A stretch of DNA of 64,000 nt from Parachlorella kessleri. Taxonomy: Eukaryota > Chlorophyta > Trebouxiophyceae > Chlorellales > Chlorellaceae. Position 1 is the first letter of the stretch; each line of letters begins with the position of its first letter. Where the stretch lies: the NCBI GenBank assembly GCA_001598975.1, contig BBXU01002335.1:1-64000 (forward strand), read 5' to 3'. A program made the translations under genes and the position numbers. Below, piece by piece: positions 1-11,085 of the stretch. The notes below the pieces were generated by a model, which was given only the letters and a program-made list of their open reading frames with translations, was not told the origin of the DNA and searched no databases.

Positions 1-553
1 GGGGGCGAGATCCGTCACAGCCTCCGGGGACTGGTTCCTTGTAGGAGCCAGCGCTAAGGTCCTTGGGTGCATGTCCCTCTGTCCAGCGTGTTGGCTCAAA
101 CGCCCTTGTTTGCAGTGCTGGTGGGCCTCTGCACACTCATGAAATCCTTGGCACACCAGCCCCTTCTGTAAGCGCTGAGTTTGGTTGGTATGTTCGTTCA
201 CAGGTTCACTGTAGGCTGTCATTGCTTTCTCTTTTCGCATAAATTCGTTGGTAGCCCCTTGGGGTCGTGTCAGGGAGGGTGTGCAGACCAGGCCTTGATG
301 GGGCATGCACAAGAGACCCCTCTGTCGCCCAGAAGGTTCGAGCGGGAAGAACGGTTTCTCTGGAGGACCTCCAGTGGAGGTTACAGGTCGAAGGAGTCCC
401 CCTCCGCAGCTTGCGCGCAAACCGCAGTGACGTAAAACTGTGACACATACCTAGGTTGCCACTCCATGGGTTATCAGCGCACCTGCTTGCAACACGCAGA
501 GATACGCTTGGGAACTGATAAGCTACCAGCCGCGCAGTGCCCATTTCCTCGCC
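1..553. other. Left-edge stretch with no gene resolved
   Basis: Short open frames occur on both strands, but none shows a recognisable domain, and no convincing exon with paired splice sites was seen. The right part is expected to hold the promoter and 5' untranslated region of the asparagine-synthase-like gene that begins at 554. The left part may be the 3' flank of a gene outside the window. Confidence 0.4.
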
Positions 554-3335
554 ATGAGGGCTCAGCTTAGAGACACCCTTATAGCTTCTTTGGAAGAGAT
601 CGCCAAGGATGAAGCTTGGGACCGAGAAAGGTATAAGTTGCTCCCTCGTTTAACCCTTCTGATCTGCCGTGGCTTGACAGGTTGCACGGTGCTTGCCTGC
701 CAATCCTCAAGCGTGCGCCAGAGGGCGGGAGCCTTTTTCTGCAGGTGCTGTGTCATTTTAAGTGGGGGCCTGGATAGCTCGATCGTGGCCCAGCTGGGGA
801 GAAGCATCCTGGGGCTGCGGACGGGGTAAGAAGTGTTACCAGAGCACCCCGGCTTTGGTGTAGGCCTACCAGCACGCTCCTTGCAGACCTGGGGGGTAAC
901 AAAGTGCGACTAAACTACTCCCTCGTAACTCTGCGCCTCACAGGGTCACAGTTCTTGCCACCCAGGACTGCACTGACCGTCAATATGCCGGCCCGGTGGC
1001 GGCAGCTGCGGGGCTGACACACCATGTAATAGATGTTACCCTGAGTGGCCTACTTGAGGAGCTCCCCACCTGCATGCAAGTCCTCAAGACCTTCGACCCC
1101 ATGGAGCTGCGCAACAACATCGCGGGTAGGTCGACCAATGTCAGGGACTTGAGCTACTTCCGCTAGGAAATACATTTCTGCAGTTTTCTCTGTCTTGGTC
1201 TGACCTGCCAAAACCCCATTTTCCCGCCGATGTCCTTCCTTCATCAATTGCATTGTCCTCTGCCCTGCCACCACTTGCACCTTTCTGTACCCCTCTGAGA
1301 TGGTAGCCTCCCCGCATAGCAGAGGTTTTTCATTAAGGGCCACACCTACTAGACTGTGCTGCAGTGTGCAGGGCACTGAGGGAGGCAGCAGGGCTAGGCT
1401 TCACGTGTGCTGTGACAGGCGATGGAGCGGACGAGCTGTTTGGTGAGTGCGACAAAGTTGACTACCCTAGAGCGCAGCAGGAGAGGCATACTCCCAGCCA
1501 CTGGCTTATGTATGCTTTGTGGCCCTGGCATGCACGGAAAGGTCGTCTTTTGGGAGTTCTTACCTGTTCCGCCCCCCTGCTGTGCAAAGAACAGCAGTCT
1601 TGCATGCCCCGAGAGCAGGGATGCAGCCTTGGCTAGAAAATCAGCAGGCGTAGCTCCATCAATGCACCCTTGGTTGCCTTCCAGGCGGGTATAACTTCAC
1701 TCACAAGTTGGAGGAGCGTGCTTGGCTTGAGAGCCGGCGACGAACCATCGAAGTGATGCACTTTGGCAGCGCCACCCTTGGTCAGTAGCTGTGTTGGTGG
1801 CTGTTCGTTCTGCTCATACCGGGAGTGGGTCTTTGCTTACGTGTCCAACTCCTGGCGGCAGCAAAGCACATGGCCAAGTGGCTCAGCGTTCTCAAAAGCC
1901 GATGCCAAGCATCCTCGTTTTTGCGTGCCAAGCAAGTTTGAAAGGCACTGCTAAGGCGGCAGCGCTGCATGCTTGCGCTGGGAGTCCTAAATGTATAGAC
2001 ATGCCCTGTGATTTTTTGTAGTGGCCCCGGTTCCCACGATCAGGGCTTTTGACTCTGTGGTGTGGGAGCAGGTTCGAAAGGCATCCCCTACTAGCCGCTG
2101 ACCTCCAGCCCTAGTCAGGCAATCTCATGAAGGCCTGCCCTTGCATGCAGGCCGCCATTTTGGGGTGCATGTGGCCTCGCCCTACCTGAGCCCCGCCATA
2201 GTCCAAGCCGCCCTGAAGCTCAGCAAGCAAGACTGCGTGAGGGAGCACGATGGACGAGTGCTCGGCAAGTGGCCCTTGCGCCTGGCCTGCCCCGAGGTTC
2301 TGACGTGCTGGAGGACCAAGGACCCCATAGAGGTGAATCGTGACTGCTGAATGAGAGTGACAAGCGAACACCCAGGTGCCGGCCCCTGACCCAGCTAAGC
2401 ATGCTCCAGAGAGCGGGGGTGCCAGTCCCAGATGAAGTAGTAGTCGGCTCGCCACCTGCTATCATGGGCCTCGTCCTCATGGCCCGTGTCTGGCATTGTC
2501 AGGTTGCTTGTTGTGGCCACATGCAGCAGAGCTGTGCTGCCTGTTTTGAGTAAGGGTGGCAGGTAGTGCGAACAGGGTGGGGATAAGAATATAGATGGAG
2601 ATAGGATATAGGTAGACCACGGCTGTGCTGCTTATCTTGCTGGCTGTAGGTGGGCTGTGGCAGCACCATGCTGGGGGACAGGCCCTGGCTGCCCAGTGCA
2701 CCCCCTGGCTACTTCCATGAGGTGTACTCTGATGGAGACTTTGAGAGGGGGCAAAGAGCGGCGGCTGAGGAGGGGGTTGAGATACGGGACCGTGAGCACT
2801 TGCACTACTACCAGGTGTTCAGGTGGGGCTGCGGGAGCTGGCCAAAGTGCTTCTGTGGTGGACACGATGCCTCCCTTTGGGGAGGGCCCTTTAGGGCATA
2901 CACTTTCCACAGGTCTGTCACGCCAGGGGAAGCGTGCGCATGCACATGTCGATGTGGGCACCTGGCGCATGGCTGGGTGTCCTGGCCTTGGCTGGCTGCT
3001 GCTCTGCTAAGGGCATCCGCCGGCAGGTACCCTGACCCCATCCTGGCCAGATGTCTCGATAGAAGAGCGCCACCCATACTGGGCAATCAGGAGTAGAGCA
3101 GCTGAAGCATGCCTCGTGACAGCGGAAGTATGACTCATGTTTCTGACTGTCATTCTGCAGGACTGTGTTCCCAGGCGGGGAGGTTTTGGGGAAGCCTCGG
3201 TTTGGGAGCGACCCCTGCCCCAAGTGCCATTACCAGCTGAGCCACCCGCAGCAGACCTTCTGTGTGACGTGTGGGCATTACGATCCCCAGCTGAGGGACA
3301 GGCACCAGGCAACAGCAGGCGCCCCACCTTTGTAA
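554..3335 (+). CDS. Stand-alone asparagine-synthase-domain protein with C-terminal zinc ribbon
   Basis: Eight exons can be joined in phase: 554-630, 745-825, 944-1125, 1365-1442, 1685-1780, 2151-2332, 2650-2822 and 3161-3335, giving about 310 residues. The second exon encodes the PP-loop ATP-binding motif SGGLDSS of the asparagine synthase family (PF00733). The fourth gives the conserved TGDGADELFGG loop, and later exons give the HFGVHVASPYL and RTKDPIEVGCGS segments typical of this fold. There is no N-terminal class II glutaminase domain and no initial Cys nucleophile, so the protein should use ammonia or act as a different ATP-dependent amidotransferase or adenylating enzyme. The last exon adds two CxxC-type pairs (CPKC and CVTCG), read as a small zinc ribbon. 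This compact architecture resembles archaeal or bacterial stand-alone members more than plant ASN enzymes. The start at 554 is the first ATG of a well-formed helical N-terminus. Substrate is unknown. Confidence 0.85.
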
Positions 3336-3506
3336 CAGGGACAAGGCTATTGACGTGTCCATCGACTATGTGACATGGATGAGTCATCAGCCACCAGGAA
3401 GCATCTAGCAGAAGCTGCATCACCCAACCTGCCTGGCCCATGCACAGAGCTTGTATGATTTGGGTGAACCTGCCCTAACTTGCGGTAACCTCCAACGACC
3501 ACGGCA

Positions 3507-6500
3507 CTAAGCTGGGTAATATGTTGCCCAGGGGAGCTCCTGCAACAGGTCGTCATCAGTGCAAGTCGACGGCACAGAGGGCTGTCCGTGCCGTGACACC
3601 CTGACAACAGGGATGTCATACGCCCGGCTGCGCTCATCCCGGTAGCCCTCCCGGACTACAACACAAACAGGCCAGCCGCCTCCCAAGCCTGGCTTTGCAA
3701 CTTCGCCCTCAGCCGCAAGGGCCTCCTGGGCAGCCTGCCATGCCTTCCCGTGGGCCTCCAGCTCCCATGCTGTCACCTGCACGCAAGCCGAGAGACCACA
3801 GCTGGGTGGTCTTGCCTTGTAAAGCATGTCCTGCCATCTGGGCAAGCTGCTGCCAAGATCTCCCAGCACTAGGGCTGGGTAATGACTGTTGGGTTGCGAG
3901 GGAAGGGCAGTACGACAAGCTGGCAGAAGCTTGCCCCATGGCGCGAGTGCTGCTCACGGCTGTAAGACAGCTCAGGGTGGCTGTGTTCGGGCAACAACCA
4001 CCTGGCCAGATGGGCAGCCCAGGCAAGGAACAAGTTGCCCCACCTTACAAACAAGGGCTCGGTTAGGGACAATACTCTTTTTTCTAACATCTTCTTTACT
4101 CACCTCGAAGAGGTAGTTGACATCGCGCACCATCCCGATGCCAGCAGGCTGGGACCGGAAGATGAATGGCAGAGCCTCCAGGTCGCCAGGCCGCATGGGC
4201 ACAAATTTGACCCCGCTGCCGCCACAGCCGCCACCCAGGTGCAGCACCTGCACAATCACCAATGAATCGCTTCCCACCGCAAGCACAAGCATGTGCCATA
4301 CATGTGAACGTGCTAGCCCAAAAATAAACCCAACACCTGCACAGACAGGCTAGAGCCAGGCAACAAGTGGCTGTGTTGGTGGGACTTCCGCTGGGGAACC
4401 CTGGCGGCCCAAACAGCACAACGCCATCACCGGGGGATGGAATCAGCGACCCCAACAGGAGCCTGAGGGCCCAGCCCAGATAATGCAGACCCTGGCATTT
4501 GCCCCGATCGAGGGCAACCACTTAAAGCTCTGCAGCCGCCCTTGCTCTCAACCATTTGCCGCCTCCCGCTTTCAGCTTGTGTGGCAGCCAGGCACCAAGA
4601 ACTTTCCAAACCCATGGGCGCCATCTCTTCTCTTACTTGTACACCTCTAACCTGGAGCATTAGCACCCACCTGCAATGCCTTGCTGTGCGAGACGCCATC
4701 GAAGAAGTCTTTAGCTGCACAGCTGGCAGCCGCATGGTGCGAGTGCTCAAGCGCGTCCATGTCCGCAAGGATGTGGGGGGGCACTGCACACCAACAGTGG
4801 GTGGACCGTCTGTGGCTTAGGCACATGTGAGACTGCTCTGGGGAGGGACACGCGCACGCACACACCCCTCCACCCTCTAGCTGTGCCCTCCACTACCATC
4901 AGCAGAGGCTCACATCTGCCAACAGTGCACCGGGACTGGTGGCTTTGTGAGACGGTGATGCCCACAGTACAGCAGGGGTAGCCGGGGCCCGTGCAGGCAG
5001 AAGCATTGGCACTGCACTGGCCAGAAGGGCGCTGCCAGCTTTCCAAGGACCGGGCAAGTCAATCCAGTCCCTCTTGCTGCTCACCGTAAATCCCCTCACG
5101 ATATGGCCGCTCAAACTGCCGTACAAGCGCCTCTGCAGGAAGGGCGGGCCAAGGACCGAGTCAGCACCTGCCTCAGCCACCTGGTGACTCAGGTCTTGCC
5201 CCTGCCCATCTCAAGACCGTATTGATGCTTGACAATCCACGTGTGTCCTAGGGGGTTAGGTACCACAGGCCAATCCTATGGCAGCACAACGCAGGTTCAT
5301 GCAGCGCAACATGCCAAGCTGCAGGCCAGCGTTACACAAGCCCCAGCCTAGATAGCGGTGCCATGCTGCCGTGCTTGCCATTGAGGCTCCCACGTACACC
5401 ACGCCAGGAACGCGTATACAGCACAGCAGTATGGAATACAGCCTCCACAAGCAAGCATTTGCAGGCCACAACTCACCAGCGCACGGCACCCCTAGCATGA
5501 CCTGCGGGGCTACTAAGACCAGTTCATGGCATGTGTCCCATACCGTGCCCAGCGCAAGCCCTAACACGCCCTCAAGCTTGCTGACCTTCAGCTGCTGCAG
5601 CCTGCAAGCACCGCTGCACAGCTGCGATTAGCCAACGGCCCACCGCACTGCCAAAGACCCCTGTGCGCCCTAAAACAAACATCTACGTAATTTTCACTGT
5701 CCATTCCCCACACGCACCGCACACACCAACTGCAACAGGATGCTGCAGCCGTTTACACCTCCCACCTATTCTAATGGCAGAAAAGCTATGCCCCGATAGG
5801 AAAATACAGCATATAACCAGGGCCTGGGCGGCTCACCTGACATGGGCAGGCAGCACCGGCATGCTGAACTGGCTGTGCCTGTCATACCACAAGGACAGTC
5901 TTTCCAGGCTGCTTGGTAGCCCGCTCAGCTCAAAGGCTGCAAACTGCCCTAAGCGGACCTCCACAAGGTTGGTGAGGCCTGCGGGGCACGACAGGCGTTG
6001 ACTATGCACAAGGCCAGAATTCGATACCAGCAAGCGGCGGTTCCGCGCTCCCCGAAGCTGAGTTAGGCACATACAAGGTTACAAAGACGCGCTGTGGAAC
6101 ACCCGAAGCCCACCAAGTCCACAGCTATGTCTCCCTTTGCACCTCATGGTACTCTCAACTTCACACCGTTAATGCAGCAACGAAGGACTGACCTTGCAGG
6201 GAGGCGGCGCTGAACACGAGCGGCTCCTCAGCCGCAAGATTGCTGACACAAATATGTAGAACCTGCACACCCACAGCAGAGCCTTTCAGTAAGGCAGACT
6301 TACCTACCCAGGGTAGGTCTCAGTTTGCCAGCCTGTCTAAGCCATGCCACAAGTCACGTACTCAAAATAGCGGTAGCCATCTGATGCAAGCCAGGTCCAC
6401 TGAACCATATATCTTGTGCAGCTTCAGCCTACTGACTACCTCCTGGGCATAGGACACACTTAGCTAAACCCGCTTCTAGCCAGGCAGTGAACCACTGTCA

Positions 6501-7406
6501 CGTTACAGAACGCGAATCAACATGCAGGTTTCCTTGCCCCCTTGGAAGGCGCAGCCCCTGCATGCTGACTTGCCTGAAGCTGCTGCAGCGCTGCCAGGGA
6601 CCAGAAGGGCTGCTGACCAACTCCCTCCAGCCCCAGTAGCATCTGGTAAGGGCTTAGCTGCTGCTGCTGCTGGGATGTCCTCTCCTCACTGCCGCCGTCC
6701 GCCAAGGCTGTGGCACTCGCCTCTGCAGTGCTCCAGCACCCTTCCTCCTGAGCACAGGGACGACTTGCTTGCCTAAGGTGCAGATGTTCTGAACAAGGTT
6801 GGTAAGCTGACAGAGACGTATAAAGCCCCTGTTGTCCCCCCCACCCCCTCCCACACATGCCACAGCTGTAGCCGGGTGGGCTTCTGCAGGCAGCGTATAC
6901 CAAGGCCACGCTGCCCCCCTTGTCGTAGGCTTGTTCAACCTACCGGGGCTCCCAGCGACTGGATAGGGACTTGCTGCAGCCAGTTTAACAAAATCTCCTC
7001 GGGTGCTGGGGCTAGCTCCAGCCTGATGGGTGGGGGAGTGCCGCACAACACCTGCGAGGATCTAGGAAGCCAAGAGCTGAACCACAGAACCAACTACCTG
7101 GTTCTGTGCTCGACTCACAGCGTTGACACGGTAAGATGAGTGACGAGAATGACACCCTGCCACACTGCGGCTGCGCTCCACAACCCCGACAAGTTGCTAT
7201 CCCTGCGGACGTGACTTGAGAGGCAAGTTCCTCACCTCATCCCAGTGCTTGCAAGTTAGTCGGATAGCCAGCCACTGCCGAGAGGCGGCAAGCAGGTCCC
7301 ATGGCAGCCCTCCCCTGCCAGGCTCCGCGCTAGCACTGCCGAAAACAGAACCGAACACGATGCGGAGGATATCTGTGGGCAGGTGCGAGTAGTCAGCCTC
7401 AGCAGC
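3507..7406 (-). CDS. F-box / leucine-rich-repeat protein (multi-exon, start unresolved)
   Basis: The exon at 7236-7406 encodes an F-box (HLPTDILRIVF, then RQWLAIRLTCKHWDEV), the Skp1-binding element of SCF ubiquitin ligases. Downstream exons near 6574-6750, 6170-6270, 5840-6051, 5485-5610, 5090-5168, 4665-4790, 4100-4247 and 3507-3770 carry leucine-rich stretches such as LTNLVEVRLGQF and LPSSLERLSLWYD. These are irregular LRRs that would bind the degradation substrate. The reading ends at the stop at 3507. A serine/glutamine-rich linker with five glutamines precedes the first LRR. One intron appears to have a GC-AG border (donor at 6573). A plausible first exon lies at 7600-7712 (start MAAHLKTKEERR, good GTAAGT donor), but its phase does not connect simply to the F-box exon, so the true start is open. 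Some central junctions are also unresolved. The stop lies only 171 bases from the convergent neighbour's stop. Confidence 0.7.
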
Positions 7407-7599
7407 CTGCACCAGGGCGAGCGCCGCAGGGGTTTGCCAGACACGTCAACCATTGCAGCAAGCTTCAGCCTCTTCGACGGCACTGGAGCCTGGAGTTGCA
7501 CTTGCACACACTAGGGAGAGTAGCCACTTTCCTCCCAATCGCCTGCTTTAGCCTACTTTCACAGAGAATTGGCAGTGTGTCGGTCATTGGCTGACTTAC

Positions 7600-7712
7600 C
7601 ATGGGGCACCTGACGCACGAGGTTGCTCCTCTCTTGTCGGGAGTTTTAGGGCCCCAAATGACCGGGTGAAGTTTGGGCGCCTTTCCTCCTTCGTCTTGAG
7701 ATGGGCCGCCAT
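7600..7712 (-). other. Candidate first exon of the F-box/LRR gene
   Basis: An ATG at 7712 opens a basic, polar peptide of 37 residues ending at a textbook GTAAGT donor at 7599. It lies about 200 bases upstream of the F-box exon on the same strand. The exon ends in phase 2, whereas the F-box exon needs phase 0, so at least one more small exon or a different junction is required. It could also be an untranslated exon or an upstream ORF. Confidence 0.3.
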
Positions 7713-8342
7713 GACTCAAGGGTGACTGTGTGGCTCTGGCGCCCTGACAAGCAGTAGGGGATTCATGAAGGCGGCAGCTTCGTTATGAAGGGCTGAACGA
7801 GGACTCTAACCCTGAATTGGTGTGTAGCTGTACATGCAAGTCGTGAGGGTATGCGCTGAGATTTGCCTGAAATTCTACTGCCTGAGGCTCTTCAGCCGCT
7901 GGCCAGCCTGCTGAATATACTTCCCCCTCTCCGGGCGGAGGGAGAAAATGGAGCGTGCTTGACATCCCTCCCTTGGGAGATGTCTCAAACCAAAAATAAT
8001 ACTGCCCTAGCTACACGACAACTCAGTCTGCTACATGTGTTCCAAAGCAAAACTGCAGGTGTGAGAACAGCGCCGATCTAGCTGCAGAAAGCGGCTCTAG
8101 GTACTTTCACAGTCTTATGAAGCAAGGTGCATCAAGATTTCGCCACGACACGTACGGGAAAAAGGGCAGCTGCCAGATGCGAGCATATACGATAAGCTTC
8201 GATAAGACATAAAATAGAGCAAAACTGTGTTCCACCTGTGCGCAGGCATGTAATATACCAGAATAGATAAATAGCCCCAGTATCACGTTCTCAATGTTTT
8301 CCACGTCCACAATGATGCCAGCAGTGCACGTAACCCCGATCG
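7713..8342. other. Intergenic stretch, no gene seen
   Basis: This stretch lies between the candidate start of the F-box gene and the stop of the WW-GYF gene, both on the minus strand. It should hold the F-box gene promoter and the 3' untranslated region of the WW-GYF gene. Hydrophobic-looking frames near 8107-8358 are out of frame with the upstream exon and lack support. Confidence 0.4.
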
Positions 8343-10412
8343 CTACCGCGTCAGCCACTCTATCTGCTTCTTACGCTTCATCTCCAGCTTGCGAGCCCGC
8401 AGCGCCTGCAGCTCCTTGCCACTCACACCTCGCCTGCGCTGTTCTGCCGCCCGCGCCAGCTGCTGCTCGAGTGTTGAGGCATCCGCCCAGCGGCCCATCT
8501 CATCATACAGACCCTCCCCCTGCAGCTGTCAGATCGGCCGACCATAAGTCGCTGTTCTGAGGCTACCCACGCGGCACTGCCTCTGACTCAGGCCATAGCC
8601 GGCAATCCCCTCATACCCAATATTTAATTAGCGCCTGGCGCCCGCCAACACATCCTGCCAGCAAGAGGCCTCGGCACCTCTCCGGCCATCCATGTGCCCA
8701 GCCCAAACAAACAGACATAATCCTCAGTAAGGATCACACGAACCCCCGCGTAGGGCACCCACCCACCTGCGCATCTGCCGCCTGCACCCTGCCTCGGCCG
8801 CTGCTGTGGAGCGCAGTCGTGGTGTAGTCACCCACGCCACCGCTGCCATAATTAAAGGCCAATAAATCCTGCAAACACCAGCAGGAGCAAATCCCCAATG
8901 TACATGACCAGCCTCTGTACTGGCCTCCCTAACCCCAGCTAGCCCTTGTAGACACAAGCAGGGCACCTCGCCGCCTATATGCAATAACAGAACAGCCAAT
9001 GAGAGGGGGCAGCAATGCATGACACTACCACCACCACAAGCACAAATCTTCCGGCGACAGGCCTGATGCGACCGGCGTGCTACTTTCGCAACCTAGGTGG
9101 CGCCTGCAGGATGCCCACACCCAGTCCCACACATCACGGCCACCACCCGGCGAGCTTGTGAGGCCTTGCCTGTATAGAACGCCCAGAGAAGGCTGCCATG
9201 CGCGCAATCTGTACTGCGTCATCATGGGCTGGGAGGCCTGCCAGGGCTGCCTCTGCATATGCGGAGTAGCTGCTCCCCGTTGCCAGGTCCTTCTCAAACT
9301 CCTCAGCCGTAGGCGCAGAGCCAGGGACGGCCGCCTGAACAATATAGCAGCAAGCAAGCGAGGGTTGCATATGACAGGCTCCTCAGGGATGCTTGGCACA
9401 GAAAGGCCTCATTGACCACGGCGGCATGCCAGTGAACCGCCACAACCCAAAGCCGACACACAGTCGTGTCCATCGCGTAGAGAGTCACTATACGGCACCT
9501 GTCAGACGAAGCTGTGGATTGTCAATAGGGAAAGTGTGTGCTGGCCATCAACAACCCGTGTGCCCATCGGCGCACAGCGACACGCATGCTGACCTCCTGC
9601 AGCCACCCTCAACCACACACCTTTGCTGGATTGTCATCCCGCCAGCGTGCCAGCAGCTCGCCATCACCTAACACTTTTGCCAGCTCAAGGCTGTGCGTGT
9701 GCGCTCCAGGCCCCTGACTGTCACCGCTGCGGTAGGAAACCATCAAGTCCATGGGCAAGGCCCCTCGCCATGCTGCGAGCTGCTCTTTGGTGAAGGGTCC
9801 CTGCATGACCCCATAGGCATCCCGGTAACAGTACCCAGTCGCTGCTGCTGCGGTTGCCACTGTTGACACAGGATGTGGTCCCACTGATACGATTGCCAGT
9901 GGTGCCCGTGAAGCTGCGGCCGCAGCGGGGGCATTTGCATTAAAACCGGTTTCCCCCTCAGAGGCAGGCGCAGCTGGTGCTTCCAACTGCTGCACATCGT
10001 TTGTTGCATCAGATGGTGGTTTCTGAGCAGCTAGTTGCTGGGGGCTGCTTGAGCTTGCTAGAGCCAGCTGGTGCGCTGCGGCCGCGTGCGCAGCCGCTGC
10101 CATAGCGGCTGCATGGGCCGGGTGGAGGAGGGGCCGCGGAAGAACAGGTGGTGGCATAGACAACTGTGGGGGCAGCCAGCCGGGCGGCGGCTCCCACTGT
10201 GTCTGGCCAGTGGCAGTGTTATAAAAGTACCAGCGGTGTGAGTTGAAGTCAAACGCTGAGCTCCAACACTCCTGAACCAGGGGTGGTTGGGCCTGTGCTT
10301 CTCCTGCTGGTGCAGCCGGTGCTGCGCTTGCTGTCGCTGCTGCTGCTGCTAGATCCTGCCCTCCTGCTGGGTCCACGTGAGAAGGCGTCGGTGCTGCAGC
10401 TGTGGTTGCCAT
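8343..10412 (-). CDS. WW and GYF domain protein
   Basis: The first exon runs from the ATG at 10412 to about 9624. It encodes an Ala/Pro-rich leader, then a WW domain (FDFNSHRWYFYNTATGQTQWEPP, with both signature Trp and the final Pro). After a long Ala/Pro-rich linker comes a GYF domain (YCYRDAYGVMQGPFTKEQL, with a GPF core). Both domains bind proline-rich peptides, so the protein is probably an adaptor in RNA processing or transcription. Later exons near 9170-9322 (acidic helix AEEFEKDL), 8773-8874 (FNYGSGGVGDYTTTA) and 8343-8519 complete it. The C-terminus is a basic coiled-coil segment ending KRKKQIEWLTR. The junction after 9170 appears to be a GC-AG intron (CAG|GCAAGG). A longer frame starts upstream of 10412, but only with a non-ATG codon, so the first ATG was chosen. 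No catalytic domain is visible. Confidence 0.82.
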
Positions 10413-11085
10413 CCCAACTATGTGCTTGCCGTGCCCTACGCTGCTTGAAGTCAACCTTAACCCCTGCTATACTCGGCGGACGTTGCTCGGCATGACAGTC
10501 AGCTAGCTAAACGACATCAGGCCAAATGCGTAACGGGACAGAACTATGTTTCTCCAATCTGCTGGACAGGCACAAACAGGCAGAGGAAATGCATTTTCAA
10601 GGGAAGCAGAAAGTGCGGTCCAGTATGGCCCATCAGTAACGTTGTTAGTCACTGGCGCACCCGCCACACTGGCCCCTTCCTGTCACTTGCATTTCCACCT
10701 TAGATGCTTTCCATATGTCGGTGTCATAACTAAGTGCCAAATGCAGTAAACACTGGTGGCAACAGTCCTATGTACTGCTCAACAACGAAAATGCCTGACC
10801 CTCAGAGCCCGTCTGCTGTTGTCTGACTGTCATTACGTTGGATAGCTCGCTCCAGGGAGCCATGCATGCTCATATGAGATTTTTACAAGAACTATTGATA
10901 CAATGCACAGTCATCATAGCTTGCATCATGGCATGTCAGCTTGGCCAGTATGAGCGCAAAAACTCGTCGTGCAAGCCAGGCGCAACTTGACTCAATAGGC
11001 ACCTGCAAGCGATGATGGCGCTCTTCTACAGGAATTTTTGCAAGCTGGAAACAACCTGGCATTCAGTCATAAGGAGCAGAAAGCC
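10413..11085. other. Intergenic region between two minus-strand genes
   Basis: This holds the upstream region of the WW-GYF gene and the 3' flank of the UVR-ApaG gene. No exon with a recognisable domain was found on either strand. Confidence 0.45.

Noticed and set aside
2022..2071. An open 50-base segment with an acceptor and weak donor in the asparagine-synthase-like gene (VPTIRAFDSVVWEQ)
   Set aside because: Including it breaks the phase needed for the next exon, while joining 1780 directly to 2151 restores the conserved HFGVHVASPYL reading. At most it is a poison exon.
8107..8358. A hydrophobic frame on the minus strand just past the WW-GYF stop
   Set aside because: It is out of frame with the supported last exon and opens without an ATG-led exon, so it is probably 3' untranslated sequence.
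9829..10259. Long alternative frames overlapping the WW-GYF exon
   Set aside because: These are composition-driven shadows; only the minus-strand frame carries the WW and GYF motifs.
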